Source: Cryptomeria japonica (Eukaryota > Streptophyta > Pinopsida > Cupressales > Cupressaceae). Taken from it: 64,000 nt of DNA. The notes below the pieces were generated by a model. That model saw only the letters and a program-made list of their open reading frames with translations, was not told the DNA's origin and made no database searches. The translations under genes and the position numbers were made by a program. Positions 35,780-46,974 of this stretch are shown one piece after another. Each line of letters starts with the position of its first letter. The stretch's first letter is position 1. The stretch is from positions 481,092,900-481,156,899 of the forward strand of contig NC_081406.1 of NCBI RefSeq assembly GCF_030272615.1, in the 5' to 3' direction.

Positions 35780-37085
35780 TCAGATTTTACATGGTTTTCA
35801 TGACACTCCTGTAGCAGGACATCAGGGGTATGGTAAGACTTACAGGCAGATTAGAGAGAGGTTCTCTTAGAAAGGCCTCAAAGATGACGTTTTACAGCAT
35901 GTAAGGGAATGCATTACTTGCCAACAAAATAAAACTGAAAATACACACCCTGCTGGTTTGCTACAACCATTACCCATTCCGGAGCAAAAATGGACTGGGA
36001 TTTCAATGGATTTCATCACAGGTCTTCCCAAGGTGCAAGGGAAAGATTGCATATATGTAGTAGTGGACAGATTGACAAAATCTGCTCATTTCTTTCCCAT
36101 AGCAGCAACTTATACAGCTTCACAAGTTGCTGATCTGTTTTTCAGAGAAGTATTTAGGCTCCATGGTCTTCCAAAGACCATTGTCAGTGACCGTGACAGC
36201 CGGTTCATGAGTTCTTTTTGGCAAGAGTTGTTTAGACTTACTGGCACCGAGTTGACACCTAGCACCAGTTATCACCCTCAAACTGATGGACAGACTGAGA
36301 TTGTGAACAAGTGGCTTGAGGGGTATTTACGCCACTATGTGTCGGGACGGCAGCGTTCATGGGTTCGTTGGTTATATTTGGGAGAAATTTGCTACAACAC
36401 GACACATCATATGTCTATTGATATGACTCCTTTTCATGCACTATATGGTTACGATGCCATGACATTGATTGATTTGGCACTTGGAGATAGTAGAGCACCA
36501 TTGACACAGGATTGGCTTCAAGAGAGCCAAGACATACTTAAGGCACTTAAGGAGAACATCCAGCGAGCCCAGAATCAACAAAAGTTATATGCTGATCGCC
36601 ATAGGATTGAGAGATCATTTGAGGTTGGAGACTTGGTGTTCTTGCGCCTCCAACCTTACTGACAGAGTTCTATGAAGATGAGTGGGGCAGAGAAACTCAA
36701 ACCCCGATTCTATGGTCCGTACCATGTTTTGAGGAGAGTTGGGGAAGTGGCATATGAGATTGAGCTTCCACCAGAGAGCAGGATTCATAATGTTTTTCAT
36801 GTGTCTTGCCTCAAGAAGGCAAATGGACAAGGCACAGTGACTTCTTCAGTGTTACCTCCCTTAGATGAGGAAGGGAAGTTGATTATGGTTCCAGTTGAGA
36901 TCCTGGATAGACGCGAGAAGACATTGAGGGACAGAGTAATCAGAGAGTATTTGGTTCGTTGGAAGGATTTGCCCATAGAGGATGCCACTTGGGAAGGAGA
37001 AGCTATTCTGCAGCATCCAACTCTTCAGTTGCTTGAGGACAAGCAATTCCAAGAAGGGAGGACTGTCATGTCCCCATTTCTCTAG
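35780..37085 (+). pseudogene. Gypsy integrase with chromodomain
   Basis: An HHCC zinc finger (HGFHDT, CITCQQ) at about 35790-35930 is followed by the catalytic core with its three acidic positions: GISMDFITGLP, VSDRDSRFMSSFW and QTDGQTEIVNKWLEGYL. A TGA at 36661 follows LQPY, where CGA is usual, pointing to methylated-CpG decay. Downstream are GPYHVLRRVGEVAYEIELP, HNVFHVSCLK and a chromodomain at about 36890-37010 (VEILDRREK, YLVRWKDLPIEDATWE). The chromodomain marks a chromovirus, in which it steers integration to particular chromatin. The last codons run into the 3' LTR. Confidence 0.95.
37051..37062 (+). promoter_or_regulatory. Polypurine tract
   Basis: AAGAAGGGAGGA lies immediately before the 3' LTR (one C intervenes) and primes plus-strand synthesis. 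It is also read as the last codons of the integrase frame. Confidence 0.85.
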
Positions 37086-37235
37086 TGGCTATACTGATGT
37101 TTGAATTTGCCTAACATCCATCCCCACAGGCGAATTCACAGTGTAAGGGGGTGATTGTGTAGTCAAAGGGGTCTTTTGTTTAGACATATTTTGCTTTGGT
37201 GAACTTATAATAATATAATTTTATAATTTTATGTT
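37064..37235 (+). repeat. 3' LTR of the gypsy element, first part
   Basis: It starts TGTCATGTCCCCATTTCTC and matches the first part of the 5' LTR. It is cut at 37235 by the LINE, which duplicated TTTATAATTTTATGTT (37220-37235 and 41084-41099). The remainder is at 41100-42328. Confidence 0.95.
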
Positions 37236-38577
37236 TTTGATATTAAAAGCAGCCAAAACAAGGGGGCTGACCTAGGAATAGAACAAAGAAACAGCGGCAA
37301 GCCAATTGTCAGCAAATCATCAACAAAATTACAGCCCTCTTACTTTCCCCTATCAAAAACCATGATCATTCTAAGTAAGTTCAGCAGATATATAAAAGTC
37401 TTAATAAACATTTTAAGCATTTGCCACACAAGGCAACAGGTAGATAAGTTCATATATAAACAAATATTAAGACTATCAACCCAGAGGCTACTAGGGCCGA
37501 ACAAAAAACCGGACGTCTGAGACATAGAAACAGACTATTTCTTTTTTCCATGGCTCCTCTTGGGGAGGAGCTTCTTAGCCCATTCCTTGGTGAGGAATTT
37601 GAAAAGGGCCCTGTAGTCATCGTCTTCCTTGCTTTTGCCTTTGGTAGAACTTTCCTTCAGAAGGCACAGAGTGGTCGCCGAGCAATGCATCACGTTCAAA
37701 GCAAATCTGGAGACGTCCTGCAGCTTGTTTTCCATGGCCTCCATTTTGCTGGTGAGTTCCTGCACATTATCAAACAAACCCTCCACTTTCTTACCCAACT
37801 CCGCCAGGTTGCTGTCTTCTTCCTCCTTTATGCTATATTGATGTTTGAATTTGCCTAACATCCATCCCCACAGGCGAATTCACAGTGTAAGGGGATGATT
37901 GTTTAGCCAAAGGGGTCTTTTGTTTAGACATATTTTGCTTTGGTGAACTTATAATAATATAACTTTATAATTTTATGTTTTTGATATTAAAAGCAGCCAA
38001 AACAAGGGGGCTGACCTAGGAGTAGAACAAAGAAACAGCGGCAAGCCAATTGTTAGCAAATCATCAGCAAAATTACAGCCCTCTTACTTTCCCCTATCAA
38101 AAACCATGATCATTCTACGTAAGTTTAGCAGATATATAGAAGTCTTAATAAACATTTTAAGCATTTGCCACACAGGGCAACAGGTAGATAAGTTCATATA
38201 TAAACAAATATTAAGACTATCAACCCAGAGGCTACTAGGACCGAACAAAAAACCGAACGTCCGAGACATAGAAACAGACTATTTCTTTTTTCCATGGCTC
38301 CTCTTGGGGAGGAGCTTCCTAGCCCATTCCTTGGTGAGGAATTTGAAAAGGGCCCTGTAGTCATCGTCTTCCTTGCTTTTGCCTTTGGTAGAACTTTCCT
38401 TCAGAAGGCACAGAGTGGTCGCCGAGCAATGCATCACGTTCAAAGCAAATCTAGAGACGTCCTACAGCTTGTTTTCCATGGCCTCCATTCTGTTGGTGAG
38501 TTCCTGCACATTATCAAACAAACCCTCCACTTTCTTACCCAACTCTGCCAGGTTGTTGTCTTCTTCCTCCTTTATGC
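37089..38577 (+). repeat. Tandem duplication, period 744 bp, spanning LTR and LINE
   Basis: The segment 37089-37833, LTR sequence plus the 3' end of the inserted LINE, is repeated almost exactly at 37834-38577. Because each unit contains the LTR-LINE junction, the duplication must postdate the LINE insertion. The short frames seen in both units are copies of the LINE ORF tail. Confidence 0.95.
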
Positions 38578-39658
38578 TGCTCACTTCCTCCACCACCATC
38601 ATCTTCTCGAACCTGAGAGTCGGGGAGGGAGAATTTGTCTAGGATTTGGGGCCGGCCTACGGACTCATGGAATTTTTAGGGCTTTCAGAGGTATGGGTGG
38701 AGCTAATAGAGTGGGGGGTCGAGGTAGACTGAAACAGAGCCACATTCTCAGAGGGGATGGAATTCTCAGTTTCATGGGAAGAGGAGGGGTCTCTTAGCGA
38801 TTTTTCAGGGGGTTTGGAGGCCAGTCTCACAGAACAGCGGGGGGTGTTGGCCTCATCTGTAATTTCCACATGGAAATCAATCTCCTGGATTCTAACTTTC
38901 TTAGGGGTTCTAACATCCCCAGGAGGGCGCTTTTTGTTTTTCTTACTGCACAAGCCAATTTCAGGCAGCCAAGGAGGGCTTGTATCGGGTTTATGGGTAG
39001 CAATAGCAAGGGGACAGTTTTCAGCCACATTCTGGACGGAGATAGTGCGGGGTGGGCAAAGGGCCAGGTGGAAATTGTAGAGACGAAGTATGAGGCCTTG
39101 GTGCAGAATAGGGAAGTCTTTTCCTTTTTTCTTGGCCTCAGCAATACCCTTAACATTTGAATCCAACAAATGAAGCAGGAAAAACGGAGTAGAGATGTGA
39201 TCTTTGTTTCTAAGGTGGTTAAGGAAAGGGAGATGGTAATAGTAAAAGATTCCATACCTTCCTTCCAGAGTGAAGTATTTCATAATGATATAGCAGACCT
39301 CGTCCCACGGTGGCAGAAGCTCCTCCCGGTTGAAGCCGCCCGCCCTCTTCACCGGGTTCTCACCTTCACGAAAAAACTAGTCTAGGCTAGTGGTATCCAA
39401 AATGCGGCTCTGTTTCTTCCATTTCCTCCCCTCCATAGACAGTCCCGTCGCTTGGGCAATTACTTCTTCATTTATATCGAAGGAGATACCCCCCATGGTA
39501 ACCCTTCTATCCTCCCAGGAAGCCACGAACGGCTTAGACAATCTCTCATCATTCCCTTTCATGCTTTCCATAAATTTGTCAATCCCACCTTCCGAACAAA
39601 CAAACCACACCGCTGGCTTAGCTTTAAATTCGTCAATTTTGTCCAGTTCCAGTCTTAG
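38282..39658 (-). pseudogene. Extra ORF downstream of LINE RNase H, unknown function
   Basis: Starts MGGDRLRLELDKIDEFKAKP. One frame of about 460 codons can be read through four stops (after TTSLD at 39377, after NSMSP at 38657, after AGPKS, and after MENKL). The N-terminal half has FVASWEDRRVTMGGISFDINEEVIAQATGLSMEGRKW, which resembles N-terminal blocks of plant transposon-related proteins of the 'putative plant transposon protein' kind. A block YGIFYYYHLPFLNHLRN follows, then a basic KKNKKRPPGDVRTPKKVR, then a predicted coiled coil (EEEDNNLAELGKKVEGLFDNVQELTNRMEAMENKL). It could be an ORF1-like RNA-binding or assembly protein moved to the 3' side, or a captured gene. Function cannot be stated. 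Confidence 0.6.
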
Positions 39659-39923
39659 CCTATCACCCCCCATGGTCGTTTCTTCTAGCTTAGCAGAGCA
39701 GAAGAAAAACAGGGTATCAGAAACACAAAGTTGAACCAGAGCGAAAGCAGAGTTGTAATCCTGAGATAAAATCACGCAATAAACGGTGTGATTATTGCAA
39801 ATTGTGCCCAAGTAGATTTCATTGTGCAAACCCTCAATCCAGCCAATGTGATTTGACCTATCCTAGCTGTCGCCTTTATCACCGCCAATAAACTCCGTCC
39901 GGATGATAATTAGGAAATTACCT

Positions 39924-40041
39924 TTCCCGATATCAGTACTATCATCATTATTAAGCCCCTTTTGAAGGTGATGACAAGGCCATTCCCGATATCAGTACTA
40001 TCATCATTATTAAACCCCTTTTGAAGGTGATGACAAGGCCA
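39924..40041. repeat. 59-bp tandem duplication
   Basis: TTCCCGATATCAGTACTATC... to ...GATGACAAGGCCA occurs at 39924-39982 and 39983-40041 with one base different. It lies between the RNase H and the extra ORF of the LINE. Confidence 0.95.
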
Positions 40042-40231
40042 TCCGTAGCTACGTGGCAAACCCAACCCATGATGGGCAGGTTTCCCCTCCAAATTCAAAA
40101 TTTGAAAATTGGCTCTCTTCATCTGGTAATAGTTATGCAGGTTCATCATTAGACTTGGTTTTTTCAGTCTCCAAGATCACCTTGGTGATTATCGGCAGCA
40201 AATCGGGGTTCCTCCAACATCGTAAGCCATT

Positions 40232-41083
40232 CTATAGCCTTCCCACCGCCGCCATAGAGTCCGCAGCAGCATTCCCTTCTCTGAAGATATGGCGGATGGT
40301 GAAGCCATCAAGCTTAGCCAGAAGCATCCTAGCATCCCTCAAAATGGAATCCACTTTCCACCCGACAACAGATCTACCACTCACCGCTTCCACAATGATC
40401 TGCGAGTCGCCTTCAATTTCCAGATGTTTAATGCCAATGGATGTGGTAAATCTCAGACCCCATAGGAGTGCCATTCCCTCAGCCATAGTGACGATATGAT
40501 TCTTTAGGTTGCCCGTGTATGTTGCAATAGTATTCCCCAAGTGGTCACGGAAGACTCCACCTCCAGCTTGGCAGGCATTTTGGGCAGACCCATCAAAGTT
40601 CAGTTTGTACCAATGGGATTTTGGGGCTAACCATTTGGTCTTTTTCCTTTTGATTTTTGCACTGTTGTTGAAGACTTCAAACTCCGGGGGGAGCTTCCAA
40701 AGTTCAGAAAAAATTTTCTCCATCGAATTAAGAGTATTGGGGGGGTTTTCCACTTAGTCACAGAGATATTTTCTAAAATCATTTTGAGGCAATTGTAGAA
40801 GACTCTATCCGGGGGGGCTTCAACATCTCTGAAAATCCTGTTGTTTCTTTCTTTCCAAACCCCCCAACAGATGTGCGGCGGGATCTACCTCAATAATTGG
40901 AGGATCAGGGGGTGGTGGGAGGGGGGAGTCCATCCAGTTACAAACTGATTAATGCTATCCTAAAAAACCCATTGCAGACCACATTTTTCAAGAGTAATGG
41001 TCCACAAGTGTCCAACGAAGGGGCAGTGGATGAAAAGGTGGTCAATTGTTTCCTCTTCAGCTTTCCATAGAATGCATCTATGG
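40232..41083 (-). pseudogene. LINE reverse transcriptase C-terminus: zf-RVT and RNase H
   Basis: On the minus strand from 41083: HRCILWKAEEETIDHLFIHC (zf-RVT), then GVWKERNNRIFRD. RNase H opens KLNFDGSAQNACQAGGGVFRD, continues MAEGMALLWGLRF and HLEIEGDSQIIVEAVSG, and closes HIFREGNAAADSMA. The DG, E, D and D positions expected of RNase H are present. The stop is at 40232 after VGRL. An internal stop lies near 40960. Confidence 0.9.
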
Positions 41084-42328
41084 TTTATAATTTTATGTTA
41101 TAAAGTTATTTTTTTCTAAATATAGAAAAAGGTTATTAAAAGTAACTTATAATTTGCTAATTAATTCAATAAGTAACTTTATTTTAAAAAGTTACATGAC
41201 CCTCTTGCCTAGGCAATTTAATAACTTAAAAGGTGGTCAAATTTCATGTTGAAGCCACCATTGAGGTTGAGCGCTCAAATGGAGGGAGAATAAGATTCTT
41301 TAGCATCTTTGGAGATGCCTTGTGGAGGTTCGATGAGTTTATGAAGCCATTTTTTGAGAAGAGGCGATTCATTATTTTTGGCTTGAGTTTTATGAATTTT
41401 ATGCATCCTTTGGATTGTGGAGGTCTGCAGCAGCACGAATTTGCCTGAGCAGCCTTTGGAGGACGTGACTCCTTCAGATTCAGGTGGTGTGGACGAAATC
41501 CCACACTCCTCTCTTCACTACGGCAACACCATTAGAGGTTAATTTGGACTTTGGGGTTCGATTTCCTCCAAGATTTCATTCTTCACAGCATAGTCTTGTC
41601 TATAATATAAGATCTGAGCATTTGGATCAGAGATTGCAGCAAGAAATAAGCCACAAATGCCAGCCGTACAGCTCCCTTGGCCAGCCGTACCATTCTCTTG
41701 CCTGGGAATCCATGAATCCATTAATAAATAAACTAAAGGGTTTTGGCACCACTATTGGTGTGTGAATTCATTGTGGGATATTAATAACTAATCACAGTTG
41801 CTTTGGTGTGAAGAAAATATAAGATTTGAGCAGCAGCAACAATTCTTTGAGGAAAAGAGACATAATTTGAGAATCTTGCCTGACAAGAATTTGGAATTCC
41901 AACTAGGTCTGAATAATTCTTCAATATTAGTTTTTGGTAATTATCCTAGAGTTAAATAAAGTCATTTGCAGCGATGAGTAGCAGCTGGAGGTGCTTGGTT
42001 CAGTCACTGCTTCATTCCAGGCTCAAATTCCACCCTCAAACCCCAGCATTGGACTCCTGGTAAGCCTTGAACGGCTTAATTCTATCAAGAATCCTCTTTA
42101 TTGTTTATTTGTACTTGCTGCAATTAATAATCAGAAGTCTGGAAACTATTATCAGTTTTATATTTATTGTATTGCATTTATAATTTTCCATGTATTGTCA
42201 AAAATCCAAAAAACTACAAAAAAAATTGAAAATACAATAAACTTCCAAAAACTCTTTTCGCTAGTCAAAGAATTTGAATTTGTAAACAATCAGCAGTTTG
42301 GATAAGAATTCTAGTCAAGGATCTTTCA
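41084..42328 (+). repeat. 3' LTR of the gypsy element, second part
   Basis: Begins with the right copy of the LINE TSD and matches the 5' LTR from 30985 to its end. It ends ATCTTTCA at 42328 and is followed by CTAAT. Confidence 0.95.
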
Positions 42329-42333
42329 CTAAT

Positions 42334-43780
42334 GCTCTCAACTGGCAAAGGGCAGGTGCAATTCCTTGGTGAATTCTACAGTTGCTTCTTGGGGTTGGAG
42401 AGGCTCAGGTCTCAAATGCAAGTACCAAGTTTCCTACATTCATCCAAGGTCACTACCCCAGCCACTAGAGACACTCCCTGGCGTGTGGTGACACAAGTCA
42501 CTCTATTATTTGATTCATCCAAACAAAGGAATTCTCAAAAACACAGACAAAACCAAACAAGTCCATTTGCTCAAATCCCTTTTCTGAGTGTGAATGGAAA
42601 AAGCCCATGTGCACGCCACAGGATAACTGGCAAAAGGGTTTTCACTACCCTAATGGGTGTTGGCTTGAGAGAAGAAAATCCATAACTGTGGCACCAAACC
42701 CAAGATGCTTTATCCAACACTAACAAAAACAAAATGGAAATGGTAAAAATATTAAGGCTATTATCAAAATTCAGATTACAAACTGTATGGATCTAGTAAT
42801 ATGATGGTCAAAAAAAACCTTTATCATTTCCAACCAAAAATTAAAAAGTTAAATTGCCAAGAAAAGCCTTGGTTTTCACTTTGATATCTTTTCTTGAACC
42901 GTCTGATGATTTTGCATCTCCTAAGCAATAAAATGTGGCATGTAAGTAGCATTTTGCTGAATTTCATTGTATGATATTAATTCTTATACATTTTTAATAT
43001 AATTTTGTTACTGATCTTATTCATTTTTGTGATTTTAAGTCAATATCATTGCTGTTATATAGGTTTTTTCAAAACATTTACATGCAGTACTGGAACTTAT
43101 CAACCATTTACCCTTGTACGTGACATATTTTTTACTTGCTTGTTTTCCTCACTTTCTGTCAGATCTGATTAAATAGGCTGAGAATTTTGCTCCAGAATCC
43201 TTCTGATAGTTTGACCTCACATACTTCATTTTGCACTTAATAACCAAACCAATGATAATATTTTAAATTTTTTCTTTTAATTATCTGCCTGACAAGCTTC
43301 ATTCATGATAAAACTTATGATTCTCCCACTTAAAAATGCAGAAATTCATTAAAACAAATTGGGGAAGCTCAAACTGAGAATAAAAATGGCCATTTTACTT
43401 GGCATCTCCCTTTCTATGATTCTCCACTGGAGCCTACAATCCAACATCTTGGTCAACCATGCCCTAAGCACTCAGCTGATAAGAAGCCTGAGTTTTTTTT
43501 TTAAAATTCAAACTCAGTCCTCAAGGGCAACAACAATGCAAAATTAAAATATTTAGTTTTTTTAACCATTTCATCACTAGTCTCTTGGAAATGTTGCTCA
43601 ACTTAAGAATTCTTGTGAATGGTCTAAGTTCTTTGCAAAAATTTGGAATATAAGAACATATTTTACTTTCTTGCTTTTAAAAGAAAAAATATATATATAT
43701 TTTTAAAAGTATTATCATTGAAACCCTTAGGGCTGTAAGAAATTAGACCAATAGGCCTTTTGTTGGGCAGCTCCTCCCAA
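42334..43780. other. Non-coding intron sequence
   Basis: No gene or element recognised. An AT palindrome (CTTTTAAAAGAAAAAATATA...TTTTTAAAAG) lies near 43673-43708. Confidence 0.5.
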
Positions 43781-44510
43781 AGAAAAATTATTGGAAAGCT
43801 CACTTTGATGGAGCATCAAAGGGTGCTGGCAGGGACTGGAAGAATAATCAGAGACCCTTAAGGCTATGTGACAGCAGGACCTCCACTTGATATTCCAAGA
43901 AGCACAAACAATGATGCATAGGCAAGAGTGATTATAACAGGTTTAAAGATATCATTGAATTATAAACTTGGGTCAAAAAATATGAATTCAGAAACTAGGC
44001 TAACAATTACCCGTGTGATATATCTGAAACCACTCCACTCACATTGAGAATTTTGTACGGGAAATTCTTGGAAAGAATGTGAATTCTACTGTTAATGTGG
44101 TTCAGATAGTGGGTAGTATTAGGAAGGAATTTTGCAAGAAACTGACAAAATTGGTCACCCATGTGATGTCCATAAATTTCATTCATGAAACATAAAGAAC
44201 AAAAGGAAATGGTCAACTAAGGCCATGACCTCATGCAGTAGCCTGCAACAGCATGGATTAGACAGTCAGGTCCTCCTTGTGTTGCTTTCTTCATCTTTTA
44301 AGTATTAGCTATTAGTTTGTAGTAGTGTTAGTGCACCCCTTGCTGGATGCACTCAAGCATGCTCCATTCCTACATTCATATGATAGTTTGACAGCAAGCC
44401 CACGGTAATTTGGCCTGATCTTGTTTATTTCTACGCTGGGGAGGGGCATTGTAAAACCCTCTTTTGATTATATAAAAAATCACATTACTGAAAAAGAAAT
44501 TTTCGTGGCA
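43781..44510 (+). pseudogene. LINE RNase H and 3' end relic
   Basis: WKAHFDGASKGAG near 43791 is the opening strand of a LINE RNase H. Later GLKISLNYKLGSKN near 43940 fits its middle. The stretch then runs into a 3' end like that of plant LINEs (TAAAACCCTCTTTTGATTATATAAAAAATCACATTAC near 44453-44490). Many stops are present. Confidence 0.55.
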
Positions 44511-44904
44511 AAATTAAATCTCTCTTACATCCAATCCAAAAATAAAATTGAGAGAAAGTAGATAGAGAGCTCAGCCATTGCCAAGAATTTATTGCACATT
44601 GAGGGAATGCTCTTTGCACAATAAGCAAAGTTCATTGTGATTTTTCCTCTAGAAAACCTGATAGAAAAAACAAACTATTTACCGAATCTGAACATTATCA
44701 AAATTTACTAGTGTACATATCTGCCTTATGCTCTGCACACCAGTTGGGTTCTGCACCCCAATAAGATAAACTTTGCCAGCTCAATTTAGTGACTTGTAAA
44801 AATGCAAAGATGTAATCTGATGATAAGTGGGAGTAAAATAATGGAAAGTGGAACTCCTGTTCAAAGGAAAATAAAAAAAAGGGAGTATGAGAAGTTGAGT
44901 GGCA

Positions 44905-45140
44905 GATTCTAAGGGGAGAGTTAAAGCTAAATTTTGATGGGGCTTCCAAAGGTAATCCACGTAACACAAGGGCTGGTTATGTTCTTCGAGATCATGGTGG
45001 AGGCCTTGTGCTGGGTGGTTTGATTTACATAGGGAGGCAAACAAACAACTATGCAGAATATGTAGCTTTGTTAGCTGGTCTTTTAAGGCTCCTTCTGTGG
45101 CTGCCTTTAGGGAGATCAAAGTTTAGGGGGATTTCTAGAT
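44905..45140 (+). pseudogene. RNase H fragment of a LINE
   Basis: One uninterrupted frame reads LKLNFDGASKGNPRNTRAGYVLRDHGG, then NNYAEYVALLAGLL. These are the first catalytic aspartate and the AE(Y/L) glutamate helix of a plant LINE RNase H. It ends at a stop near 45138 with no flanking reverse transcriptase. Confidence 0.8.
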
Positions 45141-46338
45141 AGTTATAAATATAATATCAAAAGTACATTTCTAAAAGCTGACATCTCTAGTGCATTGGCA
45201 TGTGCCTCAGTATTAATGTTCAAGCACAAAGTAATAACCTCTTCTTTTGAGCTAGGAAACCAATCACGATAGTACATAGCTTGCAAAACTTTACAAAACT
45301 TTCTCAAAGATCCATGAATCAGGTGGGTAGAAACAACCATTTAATGAAAAATTCAACACAAACTGATTAATATGCATTGGTCCCAAATGATCTTCTTCCA
45401 TAAGGAGCATCCTCTCTGGATGGTAAAGATACTAGACTTCCTTATGAAGGTATCTAGCAAGATCTTGTAGCCATAACACATCTGTAGGCATAGTATTCAC
45501 CACATGTCAGAATTGATCCAACCACCTCTCTTTAATACAGGCATACTTGAATTTAGTGCAACTTTCACCCCCCAAGAAAGGCTGCAACTGATGAAAGAAA
45601 ATCTTGCTCATTGACTTTTGAATTACCAAATCCACAATTGGTATCAGTGAGGTACCTTGTGGCAAAAACACTTCTTGATTATCTTCATCAATTAATCCTT
45701 CAGCTGACCAACTATTGGAGTTCAAATTCAACAGATCACCACTCTAAATCTTCAATCGCTAGATTATTATCAATGTATACCTGCTGAAACATGTTATCTT
45801 CCAGTAGTTCAGTTTGCCATCCATCACTCCACAGTGTTGGTACTTGGAAAAGTGGTTACCTTTAGATTCATTAGAGCAATTGACTTCAATAAATGTCTTT
45901 AGGAAGGAGAAAAAAATTAGTTTCTTCATTTTCAATCATGTTGTTGTATCCTATCAGCTAGGCAAGAGTATGAATATGATCCTCTGAAGGCATTTCATTT
46001 TCTTTGATTGACCATCTTCATCTTCCCTGATATCTTGAAGAAAAAGATCCACTTCTGCACTAACAAGTATGAGATTATTGAAAAGTGAAAACAAAGTGTA
46101 AATGTAATTCAAATTTATGTTCAAAATCTGAAGTTGTAAGAATTTAGATATTCTTTTACTTTCTTATTGAATTACTTCAATGCTTAAGGAATATATTCAA
46201 TCTTTTATTGTTTGTATTGACTGTTCCTTCTTATATTGCAGATTGCTGTAGATAACATTTATTGATTTCGATGTTTACTACAGCATCCTTCATGGCAAAT
46301 ATATAGGCATAGCCTTGAAAGATCAAGGCATGCCTTGA

Positions 46339-46600
46339 CCGGACATGTCTCTTGACATGTCCGATCAAGACATGTCTTGATCAATCCAAGAGAGGTGCCT
46401 TTTCATTAAGAAAAACCGATAACTATCGGTTTATATAAATGCCGATACATAAAGAATAATAACCGATCCCAATCGGTTTATGTCTAATGCTGTTTCAATC
46501 ATAATCATAACGATAAAAAATCGGTTTATTTCCAATGCAATTTAATTATCATTTTAACTGATAACCAATCGGTTTATTCTTAATGCTATTAATGATAATC
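46339..46600. repeat. Palindromic motif cluster in LTR-like sequence
   Basis: An inverted repeat CCGGACATGT...ACATGTCCGA (46339-46362) is followed by four copies of AATCGGTTTAT or its variants, each usually with AACCGAT upstream (for example AACCGATCCCAATCGGTT near 46461). On the minus strand a TATATA lies near 46300. Regularly spaced palindromes next to a TATA box suggest U3 promoter elements of an LTR. Confidence 0.55.
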
Positions 46601-46933
46601 GATACCAAACATGGTAAGTGTAATTCGATTATGTAAATCAAATAGAGGATCGGTATAATAGCAAAAGCAAGTTTATAAGATAACTTATTATAGTTATCAT
46701 ATGACAACAACACTAATTAGTGTTGTCATTTGACAACTATAGTAGATATACAGATCCGATCACATTCACAGCATAAGAAATATAACTCAAATCTCTGCAT
46801 AAGAAATACGATCATATCTCGATCGATAATAGATTAGAAATACTTGAAACATGAAATGCATATAAAGATGATTATAACAAGTTCAATCAATCATGATGTC
46901 TACCATTAGCTTGTAATCTTATCGATAGAATAG

Positions 46934-46974
46934 ATGATTGAATGAGAGATAAATGAAGTCTCTCATTCAATCAT
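46934..46974. repeat. Perfect 16-bp inverted repeat
   Basis: ATGATTGAATGAGAGA (46934-46949) and TCTCTCATTCAATCAT (46959-46974) with a 9-bp loop. Probably part of the same LTR-like region. Confidence 0.95.

Larger units (their letters stand above)
37236..41083 (-). mobile_element. 5'-truncated LINE with an extra downstream ORF, nested in the gypsy 3' LTR
   Basis: A 16-bp TSD (TTTATAATTTTATGTT) flanks it. On the minus strand it starts inside a zf-RVT region (EEETIDHLFIHCPF near 41050), continues into RNase H (40753-40232), then about 570 bp of spacer, then an ORF of about 460 codons (39658-38282 in the second unit). It ends in a short A-run at 37236. Truncation at the 5' end is typical of LINE insertion. 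The ORF after RNase H is not part of ordinary plant LINEs. Confidence 0.9.
30847..42328 (+). mobile_element. Ty3/gypsy chromovirus LTR retrotransposon, complete but decayed
   Basis: TSD CTAAT on both sides, LTRs starting TGTC and ending TTTCA, a primer-binding site, gag, protease, reverse transcriptase, RNase H, integrase and chromodomain in the Ty3/gypsy order, a polypurine tract and a 3' LTR. The 3' LTR is split by a 3.8-kb LINE and a tandem duplication. Coding frames carry several stops and shifts. The LTRs differ by a few percent by eye, with a cluster of changes in the AT-rich part. It lies antisense in the large intron of the LAZ1-like gene. Confidence 0.95.

Noticed and set aside
42332-42685. 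117-codon plus-strand frame after the gypsy element
   Set aside because: No similarity, no splice or promoter context, and ordinary composition for chance ORFs.
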